Assembly (NCBI RefSeq): GCF_005938385.1
Contig: NZ_VCRA01000017.1
Span: forward strand, 62,001-126,000
DNA: 64,000 nt
Origin: Paenibacillus mesophilus
GTDB taxonomy: Bacteria; Bacillota; Bacilli; Paenibacillales; NBRC-103111
Direction of reading: 5' to 3'
The first letter of the stretch is position 1; every line of letters begins with the position of its first letter. The position numbers and the translations under genes were made by a program. Shown here piece by piece: positions 10,630-18,930 of this stretch. The notes beneath the pieces were generated by a model. That model was not told where the DNA came from. It was given only the letters and a program-made list of their open reading frames with translations, and ran no database searches.

Positions 10630-11481
10630 CTATAGGTTGAGCCCGATCCACGACGCCATCCTTCCGGTCGATCCGTTCTCCTTCCGATGGGAGAAGAACA
10701 AATCGGTACGGCAGCCGGTGCACATCCCACATATTTCGATATGCATCGGCATTATTCCTGCTTTTATCATAATTTGTCTGTTCAATTCTTGCAAGCCGAG
10801 CATATATTTGCCTTGCTGCGCTCCCGGCCGGTACGCCTTTCTCCGATCATCCTCGCTTGCACCAAGCTCCGTCAAACATTCGTCGATTCGTTCGATGACG
10901 TTTCCGTCCACCTCATAGCAGCATGACCCGATCGAAGGACCGATCGCCGCCATTACATCACGGGCCTCGGAGCCGTATGTCTCGGACATCGCCACAAGTG
11001 TCGCTTGCGCGATTCGCAGCACCGTTCCTTTCCAGCCGGCGTGCGCCAAACCGACAACCCGTCGGACGGGATCGAAGAAATATAGCGGCACGCAATCCGC
11101 GTAAAAGGAAGTAAGCCAAATGCCGGTTTCGTTCGTGATGAGCGCGTCCGTATCCTGGAACGCGTCTTCTCTCGCCGCTCTTCCCTTCCCCCGGTCCGTC
11201 CGCTGAACGACGGCCACTTTCCTGCCATGAACCTGTTCCCCGCAAGTCCAAGCTTCAAAAGGGACATTCAACGTTTCCGAGATCCTTCTCCGGTTCTCGA
11301 GCACATGGCCGATGTCGTCCTGGATGTGCAGCGCACAATTCAAAGACGAATACCTGCCCTCGCTCACTCCTCCCATACGGGTCGTAAACCCCGCGCTCAG
11401 CCCCGGATGGCTGCACTCCCAACGATCTATATGCAGCAAAGCCGGCCGACCCGGCGAACTCGTCAGTTGAAATGGTTCCAT
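10630..11481 (-). CDS. ylmD: YfiH/YlmD-type purine nucleoside phosphorylase (LACC1 family)
   Basis: 283 residues from ATG at 11481, which is preceded by GGAGAGGA; the open frame continues upstream but without family sequence. The metal-site and active-site blocks are GEQVHG, YADCVPLYFFDP, GLAHAGWKGT and SCCYEVD. Enzymes of this family act on purine nucleosides (adenosine phosphorylase/deaminase activity) and were formerly annotated as polyphenol oxidase. It lies between ylmC and ylmE in the usual order. Confidence 0.9.
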   Translation of the reverse strand: MEPFQLTSSPGRPALLHIDRWECSHPGLSAGFTTRMGGVSEGRYSSLNCALHIQDDIGHVLENRRRISETLNVPFEAWTCGEQVHGRKVAVVQRTDRGKGRAAREDAFQDTDALITNETGIWLTSFYADCVPLYFFDPVRRVVGLAHAGWKGTVLRIAQATLVAMSETYGSEARDVMAAIGPSIGSCCYEVDGNVIERIDECLTELGASEDDRRKAYRPGAQQGKYMLGLQELNRQIMIKAGIMPMHIEICGMCTGCRTDLFFSHRKENGSTGRMASWIGLNL

Positions 11482-11587
11482 GCTTGTCCTCTCCCTTCGG
11501 ATACCAGTATACCATATGTTGGACGGCTGCCCGAAAAGTGCCGACACATCCGTATCGGCACCAAGTACAAACCGGACCCGGCGATCG

Positions 11588-11884
11588 TCAGCGGTACGTA
11601 ACCCTTTGATCGCCGGCTTGGTCCCCTTCCCCTTCAACACGATAAGCCTTTGCATCCTCCAGCTTTACCAGCACGACATCCATACCGATTTTCACAATAT
11701 TCCGCCAAGGAATGACCACATCGGTCCCCCCGCCAAACATGCCGAAAAATTTGCTCTGGTTCGGCACTACGATCGATTCGATCCGGCCCTGGCGCAAATC
11801 GAGCTCCAAATCGCTAATTTGCCCCAGCTTTTTGCCGTCGACGATGTTGATCACGTCTTTCGATTGAAAATCCGATATTTTCAA
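11588..11884 (-). CDS. ylmC: YlmC/YmxH family PRC-barrel protein
   Basis: 98 residues forming a PRC-barrel: KISDFQSKDVINIVDGKKLG, RIESIVVP and the VVIPWRNIVKIGMDVVLV segment. The family is found in spore formers, next to sigG. The start is TTG at 11884 behind GGTGAT. It is separated from sigG by the sigG terminator and a dispersed repeat, so it probably has its own promoter. Biochemical role unknown. Confidence 0.88.
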   Translation of the reverse strand: MKISDFQSKDVINIVDGKKLGQISDLELDLRQGRIESIVVPNQSKFFGMFGGGTDVVIPWRNIVKIGMDVVLVKLEDAKAYRVEGEGDQAGDQRVTYR

Positions 11885-12000
11885 GGCGAATCACCACATG
11901 TCGCAGAAGTTGGGAGCTCATTCGCTCTTCTTCATTATATGTGGCTGCCGGTCAAAATGTCCTGCAACTTCCTGCTGACAAGCCCGATATTTCGCAAACT

Positions 12001-12043
12001 CCCCCAAATGTGAAGTTATCCTTCACAGCTTATTCCTATTACA
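12001..12043 (+). repeat. Dispersed palindromic repeat, copy F (left half)
   Basis: CCCCCAAATGTGAAG, then CCTTC, AGCTTATTCC and TATTACAATA. The left half matches the family; the right arm is absent, and the ATTACAATA end is shared with copy D at 53677. It lies between ylmC and the sigG terminator. Confidence 0.55.
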
Positions 12044-12045
12044 AT

Positions 12046-12083
12046 ACAAAAAAGCCGTTGATTTCGTTACCGTTCAACGACTT
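12046..12083 (-). terminator. Intrinsic terminator after sigG
   Basis: On the minus strand AGTCGTTGA pairs with TCAACGGCT around a loop of about 12 bases, followed by TTTTTTG, 34 bp beyond the sigG stop. Confidence 0.8.
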
Positions 12084-12116
12084 TCTTCCATCTATCAGCC
12101 GGATACGGCAAGACCG

Positions 12117-12899
12117 TTACGTCTTGACGTGCTTCTGCATTTGCGAGATCGCCGACTTCTCGAGACGAGATACTTGCGCTTGGGAGATGCCGATTTCATC
12201 GGCCACTTCCATCTGGGTCTTCCCTTCGAAAAACCGCATCGACAATATCATTTTTTCGCGGTCGTTCAGCTTCCGCATCGCCTCGCGCAGGGCGATCCCT
12301 TCGATCCACGAGACGTCCTTGTTGCGGTCGTCGCTTATTTGATCCATGACGTAGATCGGGTCCCCGCCGTCGTGGTAGATCGGCTCGAACAGCGAGACCG
12401 GATCCTGGATCGCATCGAGAGCGAAGACGACATCTTCCTTCGGCACGTTGAGCGCTTCGGATATTTCGTACACGGTCGGCTCGCGCGAGTTGGAATTCGT
12501 CAGCTGGTCGCGGATTTGCAGCGCTTTATAAGCGATATCGCGGAGCGAGCGGGATACCCGGATCGGGTTGTTGTCGCGCAGGTAGCGCCGGATTTCCCCG
12601 ATGATCATCGGTACCGCATAGGTGGAAAACTTCACGTTCTGGCTCAAATCGAAATTGTCGATCGCCTTCATAAGGCCGATGCAGCCTACCTGAAACAAAT
12701 CGTCAACGAATTCGCCGCGATTGTTGAACCGCTGAATGACGCTCAATACGAGTCTCAAATTGCCATTTACCAATTTCTCTCTTGCTGCTCGTTCGTTTCT
12801 CGTCTGAAGTTGTACGAACAATTCCCGCATTTCCGCGTTGGACAGAACAGGCAGTTTCGAAGTATCAACACCACAGATCTCGACTTTGTTTCGGGTCAA
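12117..12899 (-). CDS. sigG: RNA polymerase sporulation sigma factor SigG
   Basis: 260 residues when started at TTG 12899, seven bases after GGGAGGT. The product then begins TRNKVEICGVDTSKLPVL exactly as in Bacillus SigG, and the length equals the Bacillus protein. Regions 2 (NGNLRLVLSVIQRFNNRGE, DDLFQVGCIGLMKAIDNFD), 3 and 4 (the helix-turn-helix MEVADEIGISQAQVSRLEK) are intact. SigG directs late forespore transcription. It follows sigE with a terminator and a candidate SigF-type promoter between them. Confidence 0.97.
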   Translation of the reverse strand: MTRNKVEICGVDTSKLPVLSNAEMRELFVQLQTRNERAAREKLVNGNLRLVLSVIQRFNNRGEFVDDLFQVGCIGLMKAIDNFDLSQNVKFSTYAVPMIIGEIRRYLRDNNPIRVSRSLRDIAYKALQIRDQLTNSNSREPTVYEISEALNVPKEDVVFALDAIQDPVSLFEPIYHDGGDPIYVMDQISDDRNKDVSWIEGIALREAMRKLNDREKMILSMRFFEGKTQMEVADEIGISQAQVSRLEKSAISQMQKHVKT

Positions 12900-12930
12900 C
12901 GTGAATACCTCCCAAGGAGAAACATTACTG

Positions 12931-12961
12931 TTAATTATCTCCCTGGAAGTTTTTTTTATGC
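12931..12961 (-). promoter_or_regulatory. Candidate SigF-type promoter of sigG
   Basis: On the minus strand GCATA (12957-12961) is followed after about 14-15 bases by GGGAGATAATTA (12932-12943). This resembles the GYATA / GGnnAnAnT layout of forespore SigF promoters. In Bacillus sigG is SigF-dependent. Assignment is by pattern only. Confidence 0.45.
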
Positions 12962-13039
12962 GCTCCCGGACGGGAACGAATGTTCCGGAGAGAAGCATGG
13001 AAATCGCTTACAGCTTACTCTCCGTAAAGCAAACAACAC

Positions 13040-13070
13040 AAAAAAAAGAGAAGCCGGAATCGCGCCTCTC
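13040..13070 (-). terminator. Intrinsic terminator after sigE
   Basis: On the minus strand GAGAGGC and GCTTCTC form a 7-bp stem around GCGATTCCG, followed by eight T. It separates sigE from sigG. Confidence 0.85.
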
Positions 13071-13071
13071 C

Positions 13072-13794
13072 CTACACCATTTTATTGAATTCCTTGCGCA
13101 GCCGCTTAATGATCCGCTTCTCCAGCCGGGAGATGTACGATTGGGAAATACCGAGCAAATCGGCCACATCCTTTTGCGTCTTTTCCTCCCCGTCCTGCAA
13201 GCCGAACCTCAGCTCCATAATGATCCGTTCACGTTCCGTCAGCTTGTCGAGCGCTTTATGCAGCAGCTTCCGGTCGACTTGCTCTTCGATATTGCGGTAT
13301 ATCGTATCGTTCTCCGTGCCGAGTACGTCCGATAACAGCAGCTCATTGCCGTCCCAGTCGATATTGAGAGGTTCGTCGAACGACACCTCCGTGCGGACCT
13401 TGCTGTTGCGCCGCAAATACATCAGGATTTCGTTCTCGATACAGCGGGAAGCGTATGTAGCCAGCTTAATTTTTTTCTCCGGATCGAACGTATTGACCGC
13501 CTTGATCAATCCGATTGCCCCGATCGAAACTAAATCTTCGATGTTGATGCCGGTGTTCTCGAATTTCCGGGCAATGTATACGACAAGCCGCAAGTTTCGT
13601 TCGATCAGCATCGCGCGGATAGCCGAATCGCCCGAGGGCAGCTTCTCCAGCAAATATTCTTCCTCTTCGCGCGTCAGCGGCGGAGGCAACGCTTCGCTGC
13701 CGCCGATGTAATAAATTTCGTCGCTTTTCAGACCGAGCAGGAATAGAAGCCGGTAGTAGAGTAGTTGAGCCATCAGTTTCCATTTGAGCAGCAT
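13072..13794 (-). CDS. sigE: RNA polymerase sporulation sigma factor SigE (pro-form)
   Basis: 240 residues. Residues 1 to about 27 are a basic/hydrophobic pro-sequence (KWKLMAQLLYYRLLFLLGLK), followed by SDEIYYIGGSEALPPPL, the processing region. The rest has sigma regions 2 (NLRLVVYIARKFENTGINIE), 3 and 4 (KDVADLLGISQSYISRLEKR). SigE runs mother-cell transcription after cleavage by SpoIIGA, encoded just upstream. ATG follows AGGAGGTAACCAAG. Two hairpin repeats and one dispersed palindrome lie directly before this ribosome binding site. Confidence 0.98.
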   Translation of the reverse strand: MLLKWKLMAQLLYYRLLFLLGLKSDEIYYIGGSEALPPPLTREEEEYLLEKLPSGDSAIRAMLIERNLRLVVYIARKFENTGINIEDLVSIGAIGLIKAVNTFDPEKKIKLATYASRCIENEILMYLRRNSKVRTEVSFDEPLNIDWDGNELLLSDVLGTENDTIYRNIEEQVDRKLLHKALDKLTERERIIMELRFGLQDGEEKTQKDVADLLGISQSYISRLEKRIIKRLRKEFNKMV

Positions 13795-13806
13795 CTTGGT
13801 TACCTC

Positions 13807-13886
13807 CTGAGGGCTTTCGGAGAAAGCCAGCTTCGTAAGAGTATACTTGGGCTTTTCGAAGAAAAGCCGGCATCGTAAGCGTATTT
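13807..13886 (-). repeat. Two tandem hairpin-forming units before sigE
   Basis: Two units of about 38-40 bp, each carrying a short perfect stem (GGCTTTC GGA GAAAGCC; GGCTTTTC GAA GAAAAGCC) and then GCTTCGTAAG or CATCGTAAGC. They are related to the four 37-bp units before spoVD (31378-31525). They are transcribed between spoIIGA and sigE and end at the sigE ribosome binding site. Confidence 0.7.
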
Positions 13887-13888
13887 AG

Positions 13889-13944
13889 TCCCCAAAAGTG
13901 AAGCTAGTCTTCGAAGCGTTTTCCGGGTACTTTTGGGGGAGCCC
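13889..13944. repeat. Dispersed palindromic repeat, copy A (complete)
   Basis: CCCCAAAAGT at 13889-13898 and ACTTTTGGGG at 13928-13937 are perfect 10-bp inverted ends. Inside are GAAGC and CTTCGAAGC, then TTTTCC. The right end continues GAGCCCCC, so its G-run could pair with either flank. It is about 50 bp long, in the spoIIGA-sigE gap. Confidence 0.75.
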
Positions 13945-13972
13945 CCGGAAAAAGACTACGTTATAGACGAAC

Positions 13973-14896
13973 TCATGCCTCCATCTGCACGAGCGTCGGG
14001 TGTATGATCGCCTGATAAGATCCATCGGCGCACAGCTTGCCGCCGTCTAGTCCGACCAGTACTTTGTCGTTTACGATTTCCGTTTCGTTATGGACAATCA
14101 CCACCTTGTCGGGCTTTAGAGCAAGCATGAACTGCGTTCCTCGGTTCACCCCCCGATACGGAATAAGACGCAGACGGTCCTGCCAGACGAAAGATTCCGT
14201 GCCGATAGCCGCCACCAGCTGATCGACCTCGCATTGCCGGATCCGATTCAGCCATGAATCGGGCAGCACCTCGTTCCATTGCGCCGCTTCCACAACCATA
14301 ACCGGAGTGCGCGTCAGCGGATCGTACAATTGGTTGCCCGTATCGATCAACCCGGTGCAGACCGCTACGAAATCCTCGATATGGACGCGTACCTCGGCCA
14401 AATATTCGGTCATCTCCCTTCTTCGCTTCGCGCTGACGAATACGGATTTGAACATCCACACGAGCGGCACGAACGTCAGCACGATAAACACAAGCCCGAC
14501 CTGGAGCTGAAAGGCCAGTCCTCCGGATCTTGTCACCATAATGCCGTTCATGACTTCCCCCGGCGACTGCATAAAGTAATGAATGCCGAACATCCCGCCC
14601 GCTACGGCAAAGCTGACCAGATAAAAGGTTCCCAAATTCCGCAGAAACGTCTGCAATCCGCCGAAGCCGAAAGCGATTGCGATCATAGCCAGCGAAAATA
14701 AGCATTTCACAACGAATGTAAACATAAATGATAAGGAGGGCACCAGCATCATAAGAACATAGGAAGCGCCGAGCAGTGCGGATGCGCCTAAACGCCACAA
14801 GCTTGGCCGCAGATGCCGGATGCGGGCCGTAACGGACAAAATCGCCCCGTCGATCAACAAATTGGCTAGGAAGATCAGATCCAAATAAACGACCAC
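13973..14896 (-). CDS. spoIIGA: Sporulation sigma-E factor-processing peptidase SpoIIGA
   Basis: The start GTG at 14896, five bases after AGGGGGA, gives 307 residues beginning VVYLDLIFLANLLIDG; the family length is about 309. The N-terminal half has five membrane segments. The C-terminal half carries the aspartyl protease motif GLIDTGNQLYDP (Asp about 187), the catalytic aspartate for cutting pro-SigE, and a later GLDGGKL block. It sits in the septal membrane and is cotranscribed with sigE, the spoIIG arrangement. Confidence 0.95.
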   Translation of the reverse strand: MVVYLDLIFLANLLIDGAILSVTARIRHLRPSLWRLGASALLGASYVLMMLVPSLSFMFTFVVKCLFSLAMIAIAFGFGGLQTFLRNLGTFYLVSFAVAGGMFGIHYFMQSPGEVMNGIMVTRSGGLAFQLQVGLVFIVLTFVPLVWMFKSVFVSAKRRREMTEYLAEVRVHIEDFVAVCTGLIDTGNQLYDPLTRTPVMVVEAAQWNEVLPDSWLNRIRQCEVDQLVAAIGTESFVWQDRLRLIPYRGVNRGTQFMLALKPDKVVIVHNETEIVNDKVLVGLDGGKLCADGSYQAIIHPTLVQMEA

Positions 14897-15005
14897 CGGT
14901 TCCCCCTGCAGCGAAAGACGACGAAACACCGTAGCATGGAGAAGCCTGTACGCTCCGTGAAGCTGCGGCGGTCTCGAACCGTTTTCGAATCGTGAAATCG
15001 ATTTA

Positions 15006-15038
15006 AGTATATAGTAAGCATATTTCAAAGTCTGTCTA
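15006..15038 (-). promoter_or_regulatory. Candidate spoIIG promoter with wide spacing
   Basis: On the minus strand TAGACA (15033-15038) and TATACT (15006-15011) are 21 bp apart. The -35 overlaps TTAGACA, one base off a reversed 0A box (TTCGACA). The Bacillus spoIIG promoter is known for an over-long spacer and Spo0A activation, so this is a plausible equivalent. The remainder of 14897-15190 shows nothing else I can name. Confidence 0.35.
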
Positions 15039-15191
15039 AACTTGTCACCCTCGATCGTTTTTTTTAGCGAAAATTTGCCCGGACAAGCGTGTCTTTTCCC
15101 CCTTTTTTTCAGCGGGAAAAGAACAATTCCTTCGCCAATCCCGAACCGTTTCGTCTTCCGCTCGCAGAGCTTCGAAGTAATTCCCTGAACA

Positions 15192-15227
15192 GCAAAAAAA
15201 AGCAACCCGAATACCGGGATGCTTTTT
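15192..15227 (-). terminator. Intrinsic terminator after ftsZ
   Basis: On the minus strand the stem AAAAAGCATCCCG / CGGGTTGCTTTTT (one mismatch) with loop GTATT runs into a row of T, 17 bp after the ftsZ stop. Confidence 0.85.
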
Positions 15228-15244
15228 CATTCGTATTTATTATA

Positions 15245-16363
15245 TTACCTGCCTGTCGGGTTGTTTTTGCCGCGATTGCGCAAAAAGGTCGGGATGTCGA
15301 GCTGGTCGCCGGAAGGCTGGCTGCCGAACGGACGTACACCGGACGATTTGTCCGCGGATTCCCCCGGAACTCCGGACGAGCGGCGCTGCGGCTGGCTTGA
15401 AGCTGCGGACCTTTGCTCGAAGCCGGTGGCGATAACCGTGACGATGATTTCATCGGTCAGCTTGTCGTCGATGCCGGCGCCGAAAATCATGTTCACCTCG
15501 GGGTCGGATGCCGTGAAGACGATGTCGGCCGCCTCGTTTACTTCGTACAGGCTCAAATTCGTCCCGCCCGTAATGTTCATCAGTACGCCGCGGGCGCCGT
15601 CGATCGACGTCTCCAGCAGCGGGCTCATAATCGCTTTCTTGGCCGCTTCCGCTGCGCGGCTCTCGCCCGTCGCAACGCCGATGCCCATCAGAGCGGAACC
15701 GCGCTCGGTCATGATCGTCTTCACGTCGGCGAAGTCGAGGTTGATCAGGCCCGGAACGGCGATCAGGTCGGAAATTCCTTTGACGCCTTGACGAAGCACG
15801 TTGTCCGCCTCGCGGAACGCTTCGAGCATCGGCGTCTTCTTATCGATAATTTCGAGCAGCCGATCGTTCGGAATGACGATCAGCGTATCCACTTTTTCCT
15901 TCAAGGCCATAATGCCTTGGTCCGCTTGTCCGGCCCGCTTGCGGCCTTCGAACGTAAACGGCCGCGTGACGACGCCTACCGTCAAGGCGCCGCACTCTTT
16001 GGCGATTTCCGCGATCACGGGCGCCGCGCCGGTTCCCGTGCCTCCGCCCATGCCGGCGGTGACGAACACCATATCCGCTCCGCGAAGCGCGTTAATAATC
16101 AAATCGCGGGATTCCTCCGCCGCCTTTTTGCCGACTTCGGGGTTGGCGCCCGCGCCGAGTCCCCGGGTCAATTTCTCGCCGAGCTGCAGCTTGATCTCGG
16201 ACTTAGCCGTTTGCAGCGCTTGCGCGTCTGTATTAGCCGTAATGAATTCGACGCCCTTCAGGCCGAATTCGATCATTCGGTTTACCGCGTTGCTCCCGCC
16301 GCCGCCTACGCCGATTACCTTGATTTTGGCCAGCGATTCCATTTCCACATCGATTTCAAACAT
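15245..16363 (-). CDS. ftsZ: Cell division protein FtsZ
   Basis: 372 residues from ATG at 16363 (FEIDVEMESLAKIKVIGVGG). The tubulin signature GGGTGTGAAPV is at about 105-115, and the GTP loops GVGGGGSNAVNR and NTDAQAL are intact. The T7 loop NLDFADVKTIM follows. A variable linker leads to a C-terminal LDIPTFLRNRGK peptide that binds FtsA and SepF. A TTG seven codons upstream is in frame but overlaps the ribosome binding site and was not chosen. It is cotranscribed with ftsA. Confidence 0.98.
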   Translation of the reverse strand: MFEIDVEMESLAKIKVIGVGGGGSNAVNRMIEFGLKGVEFITANTDAQALQTAKSEIKLQLGEKLTRGLGAGANPEVGKKAAEESRDLIINALRGADMVFVTAGMGGGTGTGAAPVIAEIAKECGALTVGVVTRPFTFEGRKRAGQADQGIMALKEKVDTLIVIPNDRLLEIIDKKTPMLEAFREADNVLRQGVKGISDLIAVPGLINLDFADVKTIMTERGSALMGIGVATGESRAAEAAKKAIMSPLLETSIDGARGVLMNITGGTNLSLYEVNEAADIVFTASDPEVNMIFGAGIDDKLTDEIIVTVIATGFEQRSAASSQPQRRSSGVPGESADKSSGVRPFGSQPSGDQLDIPTFLRNRGKNNPTGR

Positions 16364-16448
16364 ACAAATATTATCCTCCCTCAAGTGCTCGTGTCGTTAT
16401 CGCGAGAGACTAGGGAGCCGATTGCGCACTTGCGCCGCGCAACCGCTC

Positions 16449-17693
16449 CTAAATGAATTCGCTCAAGTAATTTTTGATCCGCTCGAACAATCCCGTTTTG
16501 TTTTCTTTGGAAGACGGTTTTTTGTTCGCGACCGGAAGCTTCTTAACTGCGGTGCTGGTGCGTTGGCGAGCAAATTTGGATACATAGTGGATAATGCCAA
16601 CGCCGCTCGTATACGCAGGGTCGCGAACGCCGATAAAATCGGGAACGGCCATGCGCACCGAATTCTCCAACTCCGCTTGAGCGATTTCGAGCATGCCCGG
16701 CATCGACACGGCACCGCCGGTCAGCACATACCCTCCCGGAATGTCGGTAAAACCTAGCCGCAGCACTTCGGATCGGATCAGCTGGAAAATCTCTTGCACT
16801 CTCGGCTCGATGATTTGGGCCAATTCCACTTGGGAAAACTGCTTGTCCACGTTGCTGCCGATCCGGTTCACCTTGAATACTTGATCGGGCGCTGCATCCT
16901 CGATGACGGCACAGCCGAATTTGAGCTTGATCTTCTCCGCAATATCGAGCTGGGTTCGCAGCCCGATCGAAATGTCGTTCGTAATATACTCTCCGCCGAT
17001 CGGCAGTGTCGAGGTTGCGGTCAGGCTGCCTTCCTCATATACGGCGATCGTGATCGCTCCCGCACCGATATCCACGAGCACGGTGCCGACCGTCTTCTCG
17101 TCCTTGGACAAGCAGAGCTGGCCTGCGGCAAGGGACATCAGAACGACGCCGGTTACGCGCACTCCCGACTTCTCCACGCAGCGCAGCAAGTTATGTATCG
17201 ATGTCTTGGCGCCGGTAATGATCGTCGCTTCCACTTCCAGACGTACGCCTATCATGCCTCTCGGATCTTGAATTCCCTCCAGACCGTCAACTACGTACTG
17301 CTTCGGTACGACGCCGATAATTTCCCTTTCCGGCGGAAGAGCGATCACTCTGGATGCCTGCAGCACCCGTTCGATATCCTCCTCGCCGATTTCCCGGTCT
17401 TCGTTCGATACGGCCACCACGCCGTGGCTCGACTGTAAAGCGATATGATTACCGGCAATGCCGACGTACACTTCCGCTATTTGAATGCCTACCATCCGTT
17501 CGGCATGATCGATCGCATTACGTATCGATTGTACGGTTTGATCGATGTCTACGATAGCTCCCTTGCGAATGCCTTCCGAGTCGGCAGAACCGACCCCGAT
17601 TATATTAATGGCGCCGTTGTTCAATTCGCCGATAATCGCTCGCACTTTGGACGTACCGATGTCCAGACTCACAATGATGTCATTGCTGCTCAA
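16449..17693 (-). CDS. ftsA: Cell division protein FtsA
   Basis: 414-residue actin-like ATPase that anchors FtsZ to the membrane. Phosphate-binding motifs are IIVSLDIGTSKVRA (N-terminus) and VLVDIGAGAITIAVYEEG; the adenosine motif is VLTGGAVSMPG. The C-terminal amphipathic helix GLFERIKNYLSEF is the membrane anchor. The start is TTG at 17693, nine bases after GGAGG. It is separated from divIB by a terminator, so ftsA-ftsZ has its own promoter region (17694-17946). Confidence 0.97.
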   Translation of the reverse strand: MSSNDIIVSLDIGTSKVRAIIGELNNGAINIIGVGSADSEGIRKGAIVDIDQTVQSIRNAIDHAERMVGIQIAEVYVGIAGNHIALQSSHGVVAVSNEDREIGEEDIERVLQASRVIALPPEREIIGVVPKQYVVDGLEGIQDPRGMIGVRLEVEATIITGAKTSIHNLLRCVEKSGVRVTGVVLMSLAAGQLCLSKDEKTVGTVLVDIGAGAITIAVYEEGSLTATSTLPIGGEYITNDISIGLRTQLDIAEKIKLKFGCAVIEDAAPDQVFKVNRIGSNVDKQFSQVELAQIIEPRVQEIFQLIRSEVLRLGFTDIPGGYVLTGGAVSMPGMLEIAQAELENSVRMAVPDFIGVRDPAYTSGVGIIHYVSKFARQRTSTAVKKLPVANKKPSSKENKTGLFERIKNYLSEFI

Positions 17694-17755
17694 CCCTTGG
17701 CACCTCCCAGTAATTCATATTGATTGGCAGACTTGCAAAAAACACCTTTGTACAT

Positions 17756-17780
17756 ATTCCACACGGCTAATGGTTTCCCT
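17756..17780 (-). promoter_or_regulatory. Candidate SigH-type promoter of ftsA-ftsZ
   Basis: On the minus strand AGGGAAA (17774-17780) and GTGGAAT (17756-17762) are 11 bp apart, resembling the AGGAwwT / GAAT pattern of SigH promoters. One of the Bacillus ftsAZ promoters is SigH-dependent. The upstream 100 bp is AT-rich. Pattern-based only. Confidence 0.4.
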
Positions 17781-17946
17781 CTTTTTCAAACAATTTTTTA
17801 TGTATTTTAGCCCTTGCAAATATTTCCAGCCGGGAAATGCAATTCCGGGAGCGTACACGATCCCATAATTACAATTCTACCATTATTTAAAAAGATTGAG
17901 TAGCTTTTTTTCATAGGCTGCAAGTCCCACCAAGCCGTCTCCGAAG

Positions 17947-17974
17947 AAAAAAAAGAGGCTTAGCGACGCCTCCT
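17947..17974 (-). terminator. Intrinsic terminator after divIB
   Basis: On the minus strand GAGGC GTCGCTAA GCCTC followed by eight T, 17 bp beyond the divIB stop. It ends the long mraZ-divIB transcript before ftsA. Confidence 0.85.
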
Positions 17975-17990
17975 TTTCAACCTATTCGGA

Positions 17991-18836
17991 TCAATTTCCT
18001 TTTTTCTGGGTATCTTTGGCATCTGTTTTTTGCCCGTTTGAAGACGTGCCGTTTTTCTTCGCGTCGGCGTCTTTGCCCGCTTCCTGTTTGCCGTAATATT
18101 GGTCGAAAGGAATGTGGGTATTCGCCTCCAGCAGCTCGAACACGCCGGAGTTTACATCCTTGTCCGCCATTTGCTCGATCATCTCGTCCAAATACAAGAT
18201 TTTGTCGGGCAAATAAGTAACCGTCGTGTACACCTCGAATTGCGAACGGGTATACATTTTAATTTTGTCTTCGTACGTTTTCGTAGGCGCCGGCTTGATT
18301 TCCGATATTTCCGCCAGCGTCTTGTCCGATATTTTGCGGAGCGTCTCGCAAAGCTTCAATTTCCACGGGTTGCCTTCGTCCCATCCGGACAAAATCGGCT
18401 TGTCCACGACAATGCTTTTGTCCTTGACGGGGATCGCCATCCCGTTGGACAGCAGCATTTCCTTATCCCCGTTCGGATGGATTTGGAAGGCGACGCGAGG
18501 GTACTCGGCAACCGTGATCCGGATGGAACCTGGAAACTTCTTGCGAACCTCCACCCGTTCGACAGCCTGCAGCTGCTCGATACGCTTCTCGACCGTCGAG
18601 GTACGGAATCCGAAAAAGTTGTGTCCGTTCGCGATTCCGGAAGCTTGTCCGATTTCCTCTGCGGACAGCGCCGCATTTCCGACAATTTCGATCTGCGCGA
18701 TTTTGCTTAATGACGAACGAAAAAAGAGGACGGCAAGCAACGTTACGAAAAGCAGCAGCAGGAAGAACAGCAGCTTGCGGCTGCCGCGGCGGCTTCTCTT
18801 CCTTTCCTCCCGGAGCACGGGCATTCTTTCCTGCAA
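17991..18836 (-). CDS. divIB: Cell division protein DivIB/FtsQ
   Basis: Bitopic division protein. I choose TTG at 18836, eight bases after GGAGG, giving 281 residues beginning QERMPVLREERKRSRRG. The longer frame from 18884 has a ribosome binding site too close to its ATG. A basic cytoplasmic tail is followed by one membrane helix (KLLFFLLLLFVTLLAVLFF), a POTRA domain (IAQIEIVGNAALSAEEI to RVEVRKKFPGSIRITV) and a Lys-rich low-complexity tail. DivIB works with FtsL and DivIC to support the septal synthase. Confidence 0.93.
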   Translation of the reverse strand: MQERMPVLREERKRSRRGSRKLLFFLLLLFVTLLAVLFFRSSLSKIAQIEIVGNAALSAEEIGQASGIANGHNFFGFRTSTVEKRIEQLQAVERVEVRKKFPGSIRITVAEYPRVAFQIHPNGDKEMLLSNGMAIPVKDKSIVVDKPILSGWDEGNPWKLKLCETLRKISDKTLAEISEIKPAPTKTYEDKIKMYTRSQFEVYTTVTYLPDKILYLDEMIEQMADKDVNSGVFELLEANTHIPFDQYYGKQEAGKDADAKKNGTSSNGQKTDAKDTQKKGN

Positions 18837-18930
18837 AGCGAAAACCTCCGATCGCGGAAATGCGAAACCGTTAACGCCGTACATCCCCTCCTGGATCAGA
18901 AGGGGACTTGCGGTCGATTATTTTCACAGG

